Below the pieces are notes generated by a model that worked only from the letters and a program-made list of their open reading frames with translations, was not told the origin of the DNA and ran no database searches. From UBA6183 sp943372215 (GTDB taxonomy: Bacteria > Bacteroidota > Bacteroidia > UKL13-3), in NCBI GenBank assembly GCA_943372215.1, contig CALRXU020000021.1, positions 1-64,000 of the forward strand: a stretch of 64,000 bases of DNA. Direction: 5' to 3'. The position numbers and the translations under genes were made by a program. Of the stretch, positions 1 to 8,546 are shown in pieces; the first letter of the stretch is position 1, and the number at the start of each line of letters is the position of its first letter.

Positions 1-974
1 TTATTTGCTGGAAATACCGATGAGCTGATGAAGCAACCGATATCTGATACGCAATTGCGAGGTTCGTTTACTTGTTTAATGTTCCAGTAACGCACACTAT
101 CCATGCTGGAGGTGTTTACAAAAGTATGTGGGCTGTTTACCCAAACGGTATCTATGCCTGCATCGTAAGCGAAGTTGGCTACGGGGGTGCCAGGGAAAGG
201 GCTTACGTATGGCGTGGTAAGAGGATTGACATGGAAAATATACCTTCTTCTTTGTCCTTCAACAGGTGAATTCAAATCTGGAATTGGGCCAACTGGGTAA
301 GCATTAAAAATAACAGCGGCTGGATTTTGTCTAACAGATGGAGATTCAATAAACACCATATCATTTGCGCCTGTACCTCTTGAAAAGCCAATTACTCCTT
401 CAAAAGCAGCAATAAAAGCAACTGCAACGGTCATTGGCCCATAAACAAATTCAATATTATTAGAAGTCTCATATAAACGACATTGCATGGTACCATCAGA
501 AGATGTGCTGGTAAAACGTAGGCCCATGTTTTCCCATTGTACCACAAACACCCTATTAGGCGCAGTACCTATGGTCTTGATTTTTATACTAGCAGCACCG
601 CCAATCATAATATCTGCTCCAAGTGGACAAATGATAGTGTTTCCTGCTTGGTTAAAGGTTCGTGCGCCTCCAACATCAGTATTAAAACACAAAATCCCAT
701 TGGTGGTTACAGCAACCTGAGTAAATGTACTTCCCATTACGGTAAAACTAAAGCCAATTGGAATAAAACCAGAACTGGCATCATCACCGGCAGGACCTAA
801 AGTAAATCCATTATTGATGTTTATTTGCTGAAAATCTCTAGTGAGGTTGAAATCACCTGCTTGGTCATTTGTAAAACGATAATCAGCAGGATTCTGAGCA
901 AACAAACTGCAATATGATAAGCAGCAAAGAGTGAGCGTCAGAAAATAAGTTGGAAAAGTATATGCTTTTTTCAT
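1..974 (-). CDS. Secreted protein, 3' end outside the window
   Basis: An open frame of 324 codons runs without a stop from an ATG at 974 to the left edge, so the C-terminus is missing. The start MKKAYTFPTYFLTLTL and a following hydrophobic stretch ending CSLFAQ form a signal peptide with cleavage after about residue 30. The next 200 residues are Gly/Thr/Asn-rich beta-type sequence with phrases such as PIGFSFTVMG, TTNGILCFN and APNRVFVVQWEN. These resemble the N-terminal domain of the large protein at 21746-25723 (PIGFDFFYLG, STNGWASLG, APNRIFIAEWQN), so the two are probably paralogous extracellular proteins. A C-terminal T9SS sorting domain is expected but lies outside the window. Function unknown. 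A near-consensus -7 box TATTTTAG lies at 1003-1010. Confidence 0.85.
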   Translation of the reverse strand, partial: MKKAYTFPTYFLTLTLCCLSYCSLFAQNPADYRFTNDQAGDFNLTRDFQQININNGFTLGPAGDDASSGFIPIGFSFTVMGSTFTQVAVTTNGILCFNTDVGGARTFNQAGNTIICPLGADIMIGGAASIKIKTIGTAPNRVFVVQWENMGLRFTSTSSDGTMQCRLYETSNNIEFVYGPMTVAVAFIAAFEGVIGFSRGTGANDMVFIESPSVRQNPAAVIFNAYPVGPIPDLNSPVEGQRRRYIFHVNPLTTPYVSPFPGTPVANFAYDAGIDTVWVNSPHTFVNTSSMDSVRYWNIKQVNEPRNCVSDIGCFISSSVFPAN

Positions 975-1037
975 ATTGAAAAACTGTGGCTTAAATAATA
1001 TGCTAAAATAGGTTTTATTTATAAAAAATCCACAAAA

Positions 1038-1063
1038 AAAGACCTGTCTTAAGACAGGTCTTT
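1038..1063 (-). terminator. Rho-independent terminator of typA
   Basis: A perfect palindrome with 13-nt arms (AAAGACCTGTCTT and its complement) lies 27 bp past the typA stop. On the minus strand it is followed by a run of seven T. It sits between typA and the next minus-strand gene and should insulate the two. Confidence 0.85.
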
Positions 1064-1089
1064 AGAAAAAGGGTAATCACTTACTGATT

Positions 1090-2901
1090 TTACGCCATTG
1101 CTGACGCGTTTTTCATGCGTTTGCGCTCATTCTCATCCAAATAAATTTTGCGTAAACGAAGTGATTGTGGCGTAATTTCTACATATTCATCACCTTGGAT
1201 GTATTCCATACACTCTTCTAGGCTCATATTAATTTTGGGAGCAATACGGGTCTTATCGTCAGAACCAGAGGCACGCATATTGGTTAACTTCTTTTCTTTG
1301 GTAATATTCACCACCAAATCATCTCCACGGTTGTTTTCACCAATTACTTGTCCCATGTAAATCTGTTCTCCAGCCTCTACAAAAAAGCTGCCTCTATCTT
1401 GTAACTTATCAATTGAATAGGCAATGGCTGTTCCCTGCTCACCGCTAATCATTACTCCTGCTAACCTGCTTGGAATAGGCCCTTTCCAAGGTTCAAATGC
1501 TTTAAAACGGTGCGCCATAATAGCCTCACCAGCAGTTGCTGTTAACACATTGTTGCGTAAACCAATAATTCCACGTGAAGGAATTTCAAATTCCAAGTGA
1601 ATCAAATCTCCTTTTGGAACCATCACAATCATATCTCCTTTACGTTGGCTAACCAACTCAATTACTTTACCTGAAGAAACTTCAGGAACGTCAACAGTAA
1701 GAATCTCTATTGGCTCACATTTTACACCATCAATTTCTTTTACAATTACTTGTGGTTGGCCAACTTGTAACTCATAACCTTCACGCCTCATGGTTTCAAT
1801 AAGTACTGATAAGTGTAAAATACCCCTGCCAAATACCAAGTAAGAATCTGCTGCGCCTGTTTCTTCTACGCGTAAAGCCAAGTTTTTTTCCAACTCTTTA
1901 AACAAACGATCACGTAAATGCCTTGAAGTAACAAATTTGCCTTCCTTACCAAAGAATGGAGAGTTGTTAATACAAAACAACATATTCATGGTAGGCTCAT
2001 CAATATTAATTGGAATTAAGCCTTCTGGATTTTCAAAGTCTGCTACGGTATCACCAATTTCAAAACCTTCAATGCCCATAATTGCGCAAATATCTCCAGC
2101 AACTGCTTCTTCAACCTTTAGTTTGCCCAATCCTTCAAAAGTGTACAATTCTTTTACCCTTGATTTTTGAATAGAACCATCACGTTTTACTAGGCTAATA
2201 GGTTGATTTACCTTAATATTTCCCCTTAAAATTCTTCCAATGGCAATACGTCCTGTGAAAGAAGAGTAATCTAAAGAGGTAATCTGCATTTGCAGGTTTC
2301 CTTCTTCAACAACCGGAGCTGGTATTTCGGAGATAATATCATCTAACAATGTAGTAAAATCGGTTGTTGGGTTTTTCCAGTCTCTTCCCATCCAACCTTG
2401 TTTTGAGCTTCCGTATATGGTGTGGAAATTAAGTTGCTCCTCGGTAGCATCTAAGTTAAAAAACAACTCAAATACTTGGTCATGAATTTCATCGGGACGA
2501 CAATTCGGCTTATCAACCTTATTAATTACTACAATAGGTTTTTTACCTAAGCTTAACGCTTTTTGCAGTACAAAACGTGTTTGAGGCATTGGCCCTTCAA
2601 AAGCATCTACTAGCAATAACACACCATCTGCCATGTTTAATACACGCTCAACTTCACCACCAAAGTCCGCGTGGCCTGGGGTATCAATAATATTGATTTT
2701 AGTACCTTTATAGTTAACTGAAATGTTTTTCGCTAAGATGGTAATCCCTCTTTCACGCTCCAAATCATTGTTGTCAAGGATTAAATCCCCTGTTTGCTGA
2801 TTCTCACGAAAAAGTTGGGTTTGATGAATGATTTTGTCAACCAATGTGGTTTTACCATGGTCAACGTGAGCAATAATTGCTATGTTTCTGATATTCTGCA
2901 T
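1090..2901 (-). CDS. typA: Ribosome-associated GTPase TypA/BipA
   Basis: This encodes a translational GTPase of 603 residues, the usual length for TypA/BipA, which binds the 70S ribosome and helps large-subunit assembly and stress or cold adaptation. The G1 loop AHVDHGKTT is at residues 11-19, followed by the switch II motif DTPGHADFGGEVER and the G4 motif NKVD. After the G domain come an EF-Tu-like beta barrel, EF-G-like domains and the BipA-specific C-terminal domain (ASGSDDKTRIAP, then a lysine/arginine-rich tail). The ATG at 2901 is 20 nt downstream of a perfect TAnnTTTG box. It is monocistronic, with its own terminator. No key residue is missing. Confidence 0.97.
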   Translation of the reverse strand: MQNIRNIAIIAHVDHGKTTLVDKIIHQTQLFRENQQTGDLILDNNDLERERGITILAKNISVNYKGTKINIIDTPGHADFGGEVERVLNMADGVLLLVDAFEGPMPQTRFVLQKALSLGKKPIVVINKVDKPNCRPDEIHDQVFELFFNLDATEEQLNFHTIYGSSKQGWMGRDWKNPTTDFTTLLDDIISEIPAPVVEEGNLQMQITSLDYSSFTGRIAIGRILRGNIKVNQPISLVKRDGSIQKSRVKELYTFEGLGKLKVEEAVAGDICAIMGIEGFEIGDTVADFENPEGLIPINIDEPTMNMLFCINNSPFFGKEGKFVTSRHLRDRLFKELEKNLALRVEETGAADSYLVFGRGILHLSVLIETMRREGYELQVGQPQVIVKEIDGVKCEPIEILTVDVPEVSSGKVIELVSQRKGDMIVMVPKGDLIHLEFEIPSRGIIGLRNNVLTATAGEAIMAHRFKAFEPWKGPIPSRLAGVMISGEQGTAIAYSIDKLQDRGSFFVEAGEQIYMGQVIGENNRGDDLVVNITKEKKLTNMRASGSDDKTRIAPKINMSLEECMEYIQGDEYVEITPQSLRLRKIYLDENERKRMKNASAMA

Positions 2902-2921
2902 GTACGCCTATAAATGAGGCG

Positions 2922-2929
2922 CAAAGGTA
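2922..2929 (-). promoter_or_regulatory. -7 element of the typA promoter
   Basis: TACCTTTG on the minus strand matches the Bacteroidota primary sigma consensus TAnnTTTG and predicts a leader of about 15 nt. No clear -33 TTG is visible. Confidence 0.6.
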
Positions 2930-2992
2930 GCTAAATAAAATCGAAATATCGAATATTAGTAATAAGTTAATAATAAAACGTTAGGCAATTGG

Positions 2993-4423
2993 TTAATGTT
3001 GTTTTTCATTTGCTGAGGTAGTTTTCAAGCTAAGACCTTGTTTCAGCAGGATTTGATTCACCCTCCATGCATAAAAAACCAGATAGGCAAAACAACCTAC
3101 ACCCACTATGTAACTAAAATGGATACTGGTATAATCAGCAATCATGCCTTGTAACCAACTGACTATGCCACCACCCATAATCATCATAATTAAGTAATTG
3201 CTTCCTTGGTTGGTGTGTTTGCCTAATCCATTAATAGCCAATGCAAAAATACAAGGCCACAATGTGCTGCAAAACAAACCTACGCTGGTAAACGCGTAAA
3301 CGCTTACCATTCCATTGGTGCTCATACCAATTACCAAAGCCAATATCCCTAACAGGGAAAAAATAAGTAGCATATTTGCTGGATTTCCTTTGCTGGCAAT
3401 ATCGGCAGCAATCAATACCAGAATCACAAGGCCATAAATATAAAAGGTAGACAAGTCGGTTTGCGCAATAGCATTAACCAATAAAAACACTCCAAAGGCA
3501 AGATAAGGTGCAATAAATTTAAGCAGCTTACCAACGCTTGCTTTTACCGAAAAAGCCTCTATGGCACCCGTCCAACGGCCAATCATTAAACTGGCCCAAT
3601 ACAATGAAACATAAGGTGCGATGTTTTTGGTTGAAAACCCTAAATTGGTTTCCATGTAAGCAGGTAAATTACTGGCGGTGGCAACTTCAACGCCCACATA
3701 TAAAAATATGGCAATCATACCCAAAAACAATTGAGGGTATTGCAATGCGGAAGTTTTTTGAGTAATATCTTTAGTAAGGGTTTCGTCTTGATTATCAGTT
3801 TTATCAGGAAGAGAAGAGTATTTCAACATCACAGCAACTAAAATAAAAGCAGCGCCCAACACCAAATACGGAATTTTAACACTCTCAATGCTCACATCTG
3901 TATTGGTTGACGTGCTTGCTCCGAAAATGGCAAAACTTACAATAAGCGGGCCAACAGTAGTGCCAAAATTATTGATACCACCTGCCATAGTAAGCCGTTG
4001 TGAACCTGTTGATTTTGGCCCCAAGGCAATTGCAAGAGGATTAGCCACCGTTTGTTGCAATGAGAATCCTAAACCCACAATAAATAAACCCGATAACATC
4101 AACGGAAACGAGCCGTTGTTAGCAGCCGGATAAAATAACAAAGTGCCTAATGCTGATATTAAAAGCCCTAGAGCAAGTCCATTTTTGTAGCCTATTTTAT
4201 TAATAATATCTGTTTTGGCCAAGTACGAAATTGCCATATAAATTAGCGCACCCACTGTATACGCAACATAAAATGCAACTGATACCAACTGGCTTTGACC
4301 CTGCGTAAGTTGAAATGCTTTTTTGAATACTGGAATAAGAATATCATTACTAGCAGCTACAAATCCCCAAAAGAAAAAAACAATAATTAAGGTGTACAGT
4401 TGACTTTGTTTGGTATTACTCAT
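2993..4423 (-). CDS. FHS-family sugar MFS transporter (FucP/GluP-like)
   Basis: This is a 476-residue inner-membrane permease with about twelve hydrophobic segments. The N-terminal motif FFFWGFVAASNDILIP and the TM2 region with YVAYTVGALIYM are characteristic of the FHS (fucose-galactose-glucose:H+ symporter) branch of the major facilitator superfamily. It probably imports a hexose or 6-deoxyhexose with protons; the substrate cannot be read from sequence. There is a hydrophilic loop at roughly residues 205-225 and a short charged tail. No catabolic sugar genes are adjacent, so it looks like a stand-alone transporter. A perfect -7 box ends only 5 nt before the ATG. Confidence 0.9.
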   Translation of the reverse strand: MSNTKQSQLYTLIIVFFFWGFVAASNDILIPVFKKAFQLTQGQSQLVSVAFYVAYTVGALIYMAISYLAKTDIINKIGYKNGLALGLLISALGTLLFYPAANNGSFPLMLSGLFIVGLGFSLQQTVANPLAIALGPKSTGSQRLTMAGGINNFGTTVGPLIVSFAIFGASTSTNTDVSIESVKIPYLVLGAAFILVAVMLKYSSLPDKTDNQDETLTKDITQKTSALQYPQLFLGMIAIFLYVGVEVATASNLPAYMETNLGFSTKNIAPYVSLYWASLMIGRWTGAIEAFSVKASVGKLLKFIAPYLAFGVFLLVNAIAQTDLSTFYIYGLVILVLIAADIASKGNPANMLLIFSLLGILALVIGMSTNGMVSVYAFTSVGLFCSTLWPCIFALAINGLGKHTNQGSNYLIMMIMGGGIVSWLQGMIADYTSIHFSYIVGVGCFAYLVFYAWRVNQILLKQGLSLKTTSANEKQH

Positions 4424-4428
4424 AATTT

Positions 4429-4436
4429 CAAAAATA
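4429..4436 (-). promoter_or_regulatory. -7 element before the sugar permease
   Basis: TATTTTTG on the minus strand matches TAnnTTTG. Its last base is five nucleotides from the ATG, which would give a nearly leaderless mRNA if this is the true promoter. Confidence 0.45.
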
Positions 4437-4592
4437 GTTTTATTTGTTAAAGGAAGAAACGGATTGTTACATGTCGGAAATGAAATATTTGCTTAGCGCG
4501 CTTACATTAAAATTAAAAAAGGAATGAATTAGCCGCTTAACCATTTAATTTACCTTTAAACAATTTTTATACCTCAAATACACATTATTGCT

Positions 4593-4600
4593 TAGTTTTG
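4593..4600 (+). promoter_or_regulatory. -7 element before the small peptide-lytSR operon
   Basis: TAGTTTTG matches TAnnTTTG and lies 23 nt before the ATG at 4624. It argues against the upstream TTG at 4588 as a start, because transcription should begin downstream of that codon. Confidence 0.6.
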
Positions 4601-4623
4601 AGATACTAACACCGATAAAAACT

Positions 4624-4797
4624 ATGAAAACAGCATTTATTTTACTTTTAGGATTTGGTGGGTTAACCACTTTTACGTGTAACTCTGGCAAGTCAAAAGG
4701 GGCTTCCAGTATAAATGCTCCTAAAGGAAATGTAGAGGTTAATGATAAAATGGCTTTGTTTGGGCCAATTATTGTTAAATCTCAGCGTACCGTTTAA
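4624..4797 (+). CDS. Small secreted or lipoprotein-like peptide (57 aa)
   Basis: MKTAFILLLGFGGLTTFTC begins a short export signal. Cys19 could be a lipidation site, but the preceding residues are a poor lipobox. The mature part, about 38 residues, is Lys/Asn/Gly-rich and ends SQRTV. I do not recognise a family. The gene lies 11 nt upstream of the LytS-type kinase and is probably co-transcribed with it, which makes it a candidate envelope partner or signal for that kinase; this is inference from position only. The start was chosen because the -7 box at 4593-4600 precedes it. Confidence 0.6.
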   Translation: MKTAFILLLGFGGLTTFTCNSGKSKGASSINAPKGNVEVNDKMALFGPIIVKSQRTV

Positions 4798-4808
4798 TTC
4801 TTTTTACA

Positions 4809-5846
4809 TTGAAGACGATAGCTAAAGATAAGCTCTACTGGATTTGCCAGATAGGGGGATGGTCAGTATTTATTGGTATTGAGTTTGTCAGTTATATTAC
4901 CATTGATGGGTTTAAAAGCACTTTGGTGCTAAATGCAATATTTAACTTCTTTCTGGGCATCGGTATTACGCATCTTTACCGTACTTTTTTGATAAAAACT
5001 GGATGGCTATCACTGCCATTGTATAAGCTAATACCTAGGGGTATTGTTGCCGTTATTATCATGGCGAGTATTTTAACAGCCATAAATATACCATTAGATA
5101 GATATACCTACCCCATCTTTCAGCAGATTGAAATTAACATGGGCTTTCTTATGGCGTATTTTTTTAACCTGAGCAAATTTGTGTTGTTATGGGCACTAAC
5201 CTATCACTTGTTTCAATATTGGGAGCGCTCTTTGGTTGCGGAAAAGGAGAGGTATCAATTGCAGGCTGCAGCCAAAGAAAATGCATACATTAATTTAAAA
5301 AACCAGTTAAATCCTCATTTTTTGTTTAACAGCCTAAACAGTATCCGTACGCTTGTTGATGCAGACCCTCAACTTGCCAAGTCGGCCATTAACCAATTAA
5401 GCGGATTGTTAAGAAGTTCATTACATACAGGCAAACAAAAAACCATTAGCTTAAGAGAGGAATTACAAACAGTAAATGATTACCTAGCTATAGAAAAAAT
5501 CAGGTTTGATAGCAGGTTGCAATTCGAGTCTCAGGTAGATAATGAGGTATTAGATGTGCAGGTTCCACCAATGATGTTGCAAACATTAACGGAGAATGCT
5601 GTTAAACATGGAATATCCAGTTTAAAGCATGGAGGAGTCATTAGATTAGTGGCTGCCAAAAAAGATCAGTTTTTAGTAATACAATTGATAAACAGTGGCC
5701 AATATGCACCAAACCCTGGTCAACAAGGATTAGGTTTGGTCAATACAAAAGAAAGGCTCCATATATTGTTTGATGAATTGGGAACCATAGAAATAAAAAA
5801 TTTAGATCACGAATTTGTAGAAGCATTAATTAAAATACCTGTATGA
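4809..5846 (+). CDS. LytS/YehU-type sensor histidine kinase
   Basis: This is a 345-residue inner-membrane kinase. Four hydrophobic helices fall at roughly residues 10-32, 38-56, 74-94 and 110-135. A short coiled stretch follows, then the His_kinase (Pfam PF06580) phospho-acceptor box NPHFLFN with His170. The ATPase domain has its N box at TENAVKHG (261-268) and its G box at GLGL (307-310). It has no extracellular sensor domain, so it should sense through its membrane helices. The start is TTG; the next ATG is inside the fourth helix, so TTG is the only sensible start. It overlaps the response regulator by ATGA (4 nt), implying translational coupling. Confidence 0.93.
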   Translation: MKTIAKDKLYWICQIGGWSVFIGIEFVSYITIDGFKSTLVLNAIFNFFLGIGITHLYRTFLIKTGWLSLPLYKLIPRGIVAVIIMASILTAINIPLDRYTYPIFQQIEINMGFLMAYFFNLSKFVLLWALTYHLFQYWERSLVAEKERYQLQAAAKENAYINLKNQLNPHFLFNSLNSIRTLVDADPQLAKSAINQLSGLLRSSLHTGKQKTISLREELQTVNDYLAIEKIRFDSRLQFESQVDNEVLDVQVPPMMLQTLTENAVKHGISSLKHGGVIRLVAAKKDQFLVIQLINSGQYAPNPGQQGLGLVNTKERLHILFDELGTIEIKNLDHEFVEALIKIPV

Positions 5847-6568
5847 GTATTAGTGTAGTTATTGTAGACGATGAAAGATTGGCTAGAGAAGGTCTTAAGC
5901 AACTCCTTTCTGAAATCCCAGATATCGAATTAGTAGGTGAGGCGGCAAATGCTGATGAAGCCATTGAATTGGTAGATAAGCTAAAACCTCAGCTTATATT
6001 TTTAGATATTGAAATGCCTGAAAAAACTGGCTTTGATTTGTTGGAGGAACTAATAGAAACACCCCATGTGATTTTTACCACTGCTTACAATGAATTTGCA
6101 TTAAAAGCCTTTGAAGTAAATGCCCTTGATTATTTACTTAAACCTGTTGAGTTAGTTAGGTTAAAAGAAGCAGTAGCACGTGTTAAAAAACTGATATCAG
6201 ATACCGGTAGTAGTAAAGGGGAAGATAAGAAACTAGACGAAACTGATCAGGTGTTTATAAGAGACGGAGAGCGTTGTTGGTTTGTGAAATTGACTGATAT
6301 TTGGCTTATTGAAAGTGCTGGAAATTATGCCAAGGTGCATTTTGATAAATACCAACCACTCATTCATAAAACGCTTAATGCGCTGGACGAAAAATTAAGC
6401 CCTGCTTTGTTTTTCAGGGCCAATCGCCAGCAAATTATTAACCTGCAATACATTGATAAAATAGAACCGTTTTTTAACAGCGGCTTTCTAATTTACCTAA
6501 AAGATGGAAGCAAAATTGAAGTGAGCAGACGCCAAGCCGTAAAGTTTAAGGAAATGATGAGTTTGTAG
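5843..6568 (+). CDS. LytTR-family response regulator
   Basis: This is a 241-residue two-domain regulator. The receiver domain (1-125) has the acidic pair Asp9-Asp10, phospho-acceptor Asp55 in FLDIEMPEKTG, the conserved Thr in IFTTAYNEFA and Lys in YLLKPVE. The LytTR DNA-binding domain (about 140-241) includes FFRANRQQIINL and the C-terminal DGSKIEVSRRQAVKFKE. It is the partner of the overlapping kinase upstream. LytTR proteins bind paired direct repeats upstream of target genes; the target cannot be identified here, but the adjacent small secreted gene is an obvious candidate. Confidence 0.95.
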   Translation: MSISVVIVDDERLAREGLKQLLSEIPDIELVGEAANADEAIELVDKLKPQLIFLDIEMPEKTGFDLLEELIETPHVIFTTAYNEFALKAFEVNALDYLLKPVELVRLKEAVARVKKLISDTGSSKGEDKKLDETDQVFIRDGERCWFVKLTDIWLIESAGNYAKVHFDKYQPLIHKTLNALDEKLSPALFFRANRQQIINLQYIDKIEPFFNSGFLIYLKDGSKIEVSRRQAVKFKEMMSL

Positions 6569-6622
6569 TTTTATGTTGAATATGCAATTGTTGTTATTTG
6601 AGCGAATCAGCATTGCAAAGCA

Positions 6623-7777
6623 TTACTCCTTAACACCAACCAAAACTAGGTCGTTGTGTTCCCAAACAAACACATCATTATCCAACGTTACTTCATCACC
6701 CTCCTTTAAGCTTTTGATGTAAACATCATTATTAGCGGTATGTATACTGCCTTTGGTATGTATAGCCAGCTTGATGTATTGGGGGTTAATGCCTCGTTTG
6801 GTGCCACACAATACCACATGCACAGGCTTACGCAATCGTTTCAATAAGCTCATGTCTCGGATATCGCTATCATCAGCCATCAATACAATATCTTGGTAAT
6901 CCCTATATGCGGCTATTGCTTTCAGCAGGGCTTCAATGTCATTTTCAGGGTCATCACCGCCTTCACCTAATTTACGCACTTCTTCCAAGTCCTTTTTAAA
7001 CTTTTTGTAATCCTTGGCCTCAAAGGGATGCACACCTCCTGTATTACCTATTACTTTTTTATTATCAGGTAAATTGTCACCATCATTAAATAAGGCATAA
7101 TATTTCACTTTCTCTCCTTCAAAATTCTTCTTAAACCATACCAACAATTGGCCAATGTATGGGAACATACTACCAGTCATGTCCACCACCAGAAGTACTT
7201 TTTTCCAATCCTTGTTTCGTTGAAATACCCTAAAAATGGTAGAGTCTTTAATTTTATACTCGCCAGTAAGAAATTTATCAAATTTTAATGTGGTTTCTTT
7301 AGTTGGTGATTCATAAGTAACATAACCTTTTTTATCAAAGTGGGCATAGCTGCCATCAAGCTCTCCTTTGTCAAATTTAGCCTCCGTTTGCAAAAAACCA
7401 TTTTCGTCATATACCCGCTCATAACCGTGCTTTTTACCGCCACTGTATATTTCTTCAACACGAGTGCTACAATTTGGATAAAACGTAACGCTTGGCCCCT
7501 CTAACATTCCCCCCTTATAATTATTGCTAAACTCTATACAATCTTGGGCGTCATAATACCTGATTTCTAAACCCTCTTTTTCATTGTTTTCATAGTAAAC
7601 CTCATATTTCAAATCACCATTACCCCAAAAGTATCTCCAAAAACCTTGTTTTTTCCCGGTTTTATCAGTTAGGTTGATGGTATCACCATCCATCACCTCA
7701 AAAGTTTGAGCTTGGTGTATGAGTGGAAATGTTAAAATAAGCACGCAAAGAAGTAAGCGCGTAATCAATGCTTTCAT
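6623..7777 (-). CDS. Secreted MORN-like repeat protein with a VWA domain
   Basis: This 384-residue protein starts MKALITRLLLCVLILTFPL, a signal peptide ending near HQAQ. Residues about 20-150 contain imperfect repeats of the MORN-variant type (GFWRYFWGNGDLKYEVYY, NEKEGLEIRYYD, GKKHGYERVYDENG). After about residue 185 comes a von Willebrand A-like fold with the MIDAS signature DMTGS, a second metal-ligand stretch GEGGDDPENDIEALL and an MADDS strand. VWA domains bind protein ligands through Mg2+. The combination suggests a periplasmic or surface adaptor; the real role is unknown. The start was moved from a TTG at 7795 because that codon lies inside a perfect promoter box. Confidence 0.8.
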   Translation of the reverse strand: MKALITRLLLCVLILTFPLIHQAQTFEVMDGDTINLTDKTGKKQGFWRYFWGNGDLKYEVYYENNEKEGLEIRYYDAQDCIEFSNNYKGGMLEGPSVTFYPNCSTRVEEIYSGGKKHGYERVYDENGFLQTEAKFDKGELDGSYAHFDKKGYVTYESPTKETTLKFDKFLTGEYKIKDSTIFRVFQRNKDWKKVLLVVDMTGSMFPYIGQLLVWFKKNFEGEKVKYYALFNDGDNLPDNKKVIGNTGGVHPFEAKDYKKFKKDLEEVRKLGEGGDDPENDIEALLKAIAAYRDYQDIVLMADDSDIRDMSLLKRLRKPVHVVLCGTKRGINPQYIKLAIHTKGSIHTANNDVYIKSLKEGDEVTLDNDVFVWEHNDLVLVGVKE

Positions 7778-7792
7778 GTTGGTTGAACGCTT

Positions 7793-7800
7793 CAAATATA
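7793..7800 (-). promoter_or_regulatory. -7 element before the MORN/VWA gene
   Basis: TATATTTG on the minus strand matches TAnnTTTG exactly and ends 15 nt before the chosen ATG. The candidate TTG start at 7795 is part of this box and so cannot be in the transcript. Confidence 0.65.
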
Positions 7801-7870
7801 CACCTTAAATGATTAAGTCGTCTATTTTAGGTGGTAAAACAATTAGACTTGTTCAACGTTAATTAACTAT

Positions 7871-8497
7871 ATGAAAACAGCACTTATTGACGCATACATG
7901 CAATATTGTTTAAACAACAACAAGCGTCCAGACAACGTATTTCTCTTTGCAAAGGGGGCTGGTATTGAAGAGTCAGCATTTTATGAAGATTATTCAACGT
8001 TAAATGCTTTAGAAGCTGATATTTATCGCACCTGGTTTTTAGCAGCATTTCACCAATGTGAGAGCAATGAACTGTGGCAGGGATATACCACAAGAGAAAA
8101 GGTGCTGGCTGTATTTTATACTTTTATTGAAACATTAAAGCCGAATCGAAGCTTTGTTACATTCCTAAAGAATCAGGATGTAAGAAGTCTTCCACATTGG
8201 CCCAAATACTTAGCTGATTTAAATCAGGCTTTTACCGAAAAATTTAAACCGCTATTGATGGAAGGCATTTCAAGCAAAGAGTTGGCCTCAAGAAAATTTT
8301 TGGAAGATAAATATGCAGATGCGCTTTGGTTAAACTGGCTTTTTGTGCTCAAGTTTTGGATTGATGATAGCAGTTCGGGTTTTGAAAAAACAGATGAGGC
8401 CATCGAAAAAAGTGTTAATTTATCTTTAGACCTCATGGGTACAGGCCCGTTAGATACAATGCTAAGCTTTGGAAAATTCTTATTCCAAAACAGGTAA
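7871..8497 (+). CDS. TetR-like transcriptional regulator
   Basis: This is a 208-residue all-helical protein. Residues 1-50 look like a divergent TetR DNA-binding domain (helix, then LFAKGAGIEESAFYEDYSTLNAL, matching the usual region in which a Phe/Tyr-x-x-Phe segment follows the recognition helix). The rest resembles the long C-terminal ligand-binding half of TetR proteins. It lies directly before an ABC1-family kinase gene with 49 bp between them, so it probably regulates or is co-expressed with that gene. A one-mismatch -7 box (TAGACTTG, 7844-7851) precedes it. The family call is from overall pattern and is moderately sure. Confidence 0.65.
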   Translation: MKTALIDAYMQYCLNNNKRPDNVFLFAKGAGIEESAFYEDYSTLNALEADIYRTWFLAAFHQCESNELWQGYTTREKVLAVFYTFIETLKPNRSFVTFLKNQDVRSLPHWPKYLADLNQAFTEKFKPLLMEGISSKELASRKFLEDKYADALWLNWLFVLKFWIDDSSSGFEKTDEAIEKSVNLSLDLMGTGPLDTMLSFGKFLFQNR

Positions 8498-8546
8498 CCA
8501 GCGCAATCAAATAAGGCAGTTTAACAGTGCAATAAATCTCCATCTT

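Noticed and set aside
8469..8546. N-terminal extension of the ABC1 kinase from a TTG
   Set aside because: The extra 26 residues overlap the TetR-like gene and have no family resemblance.
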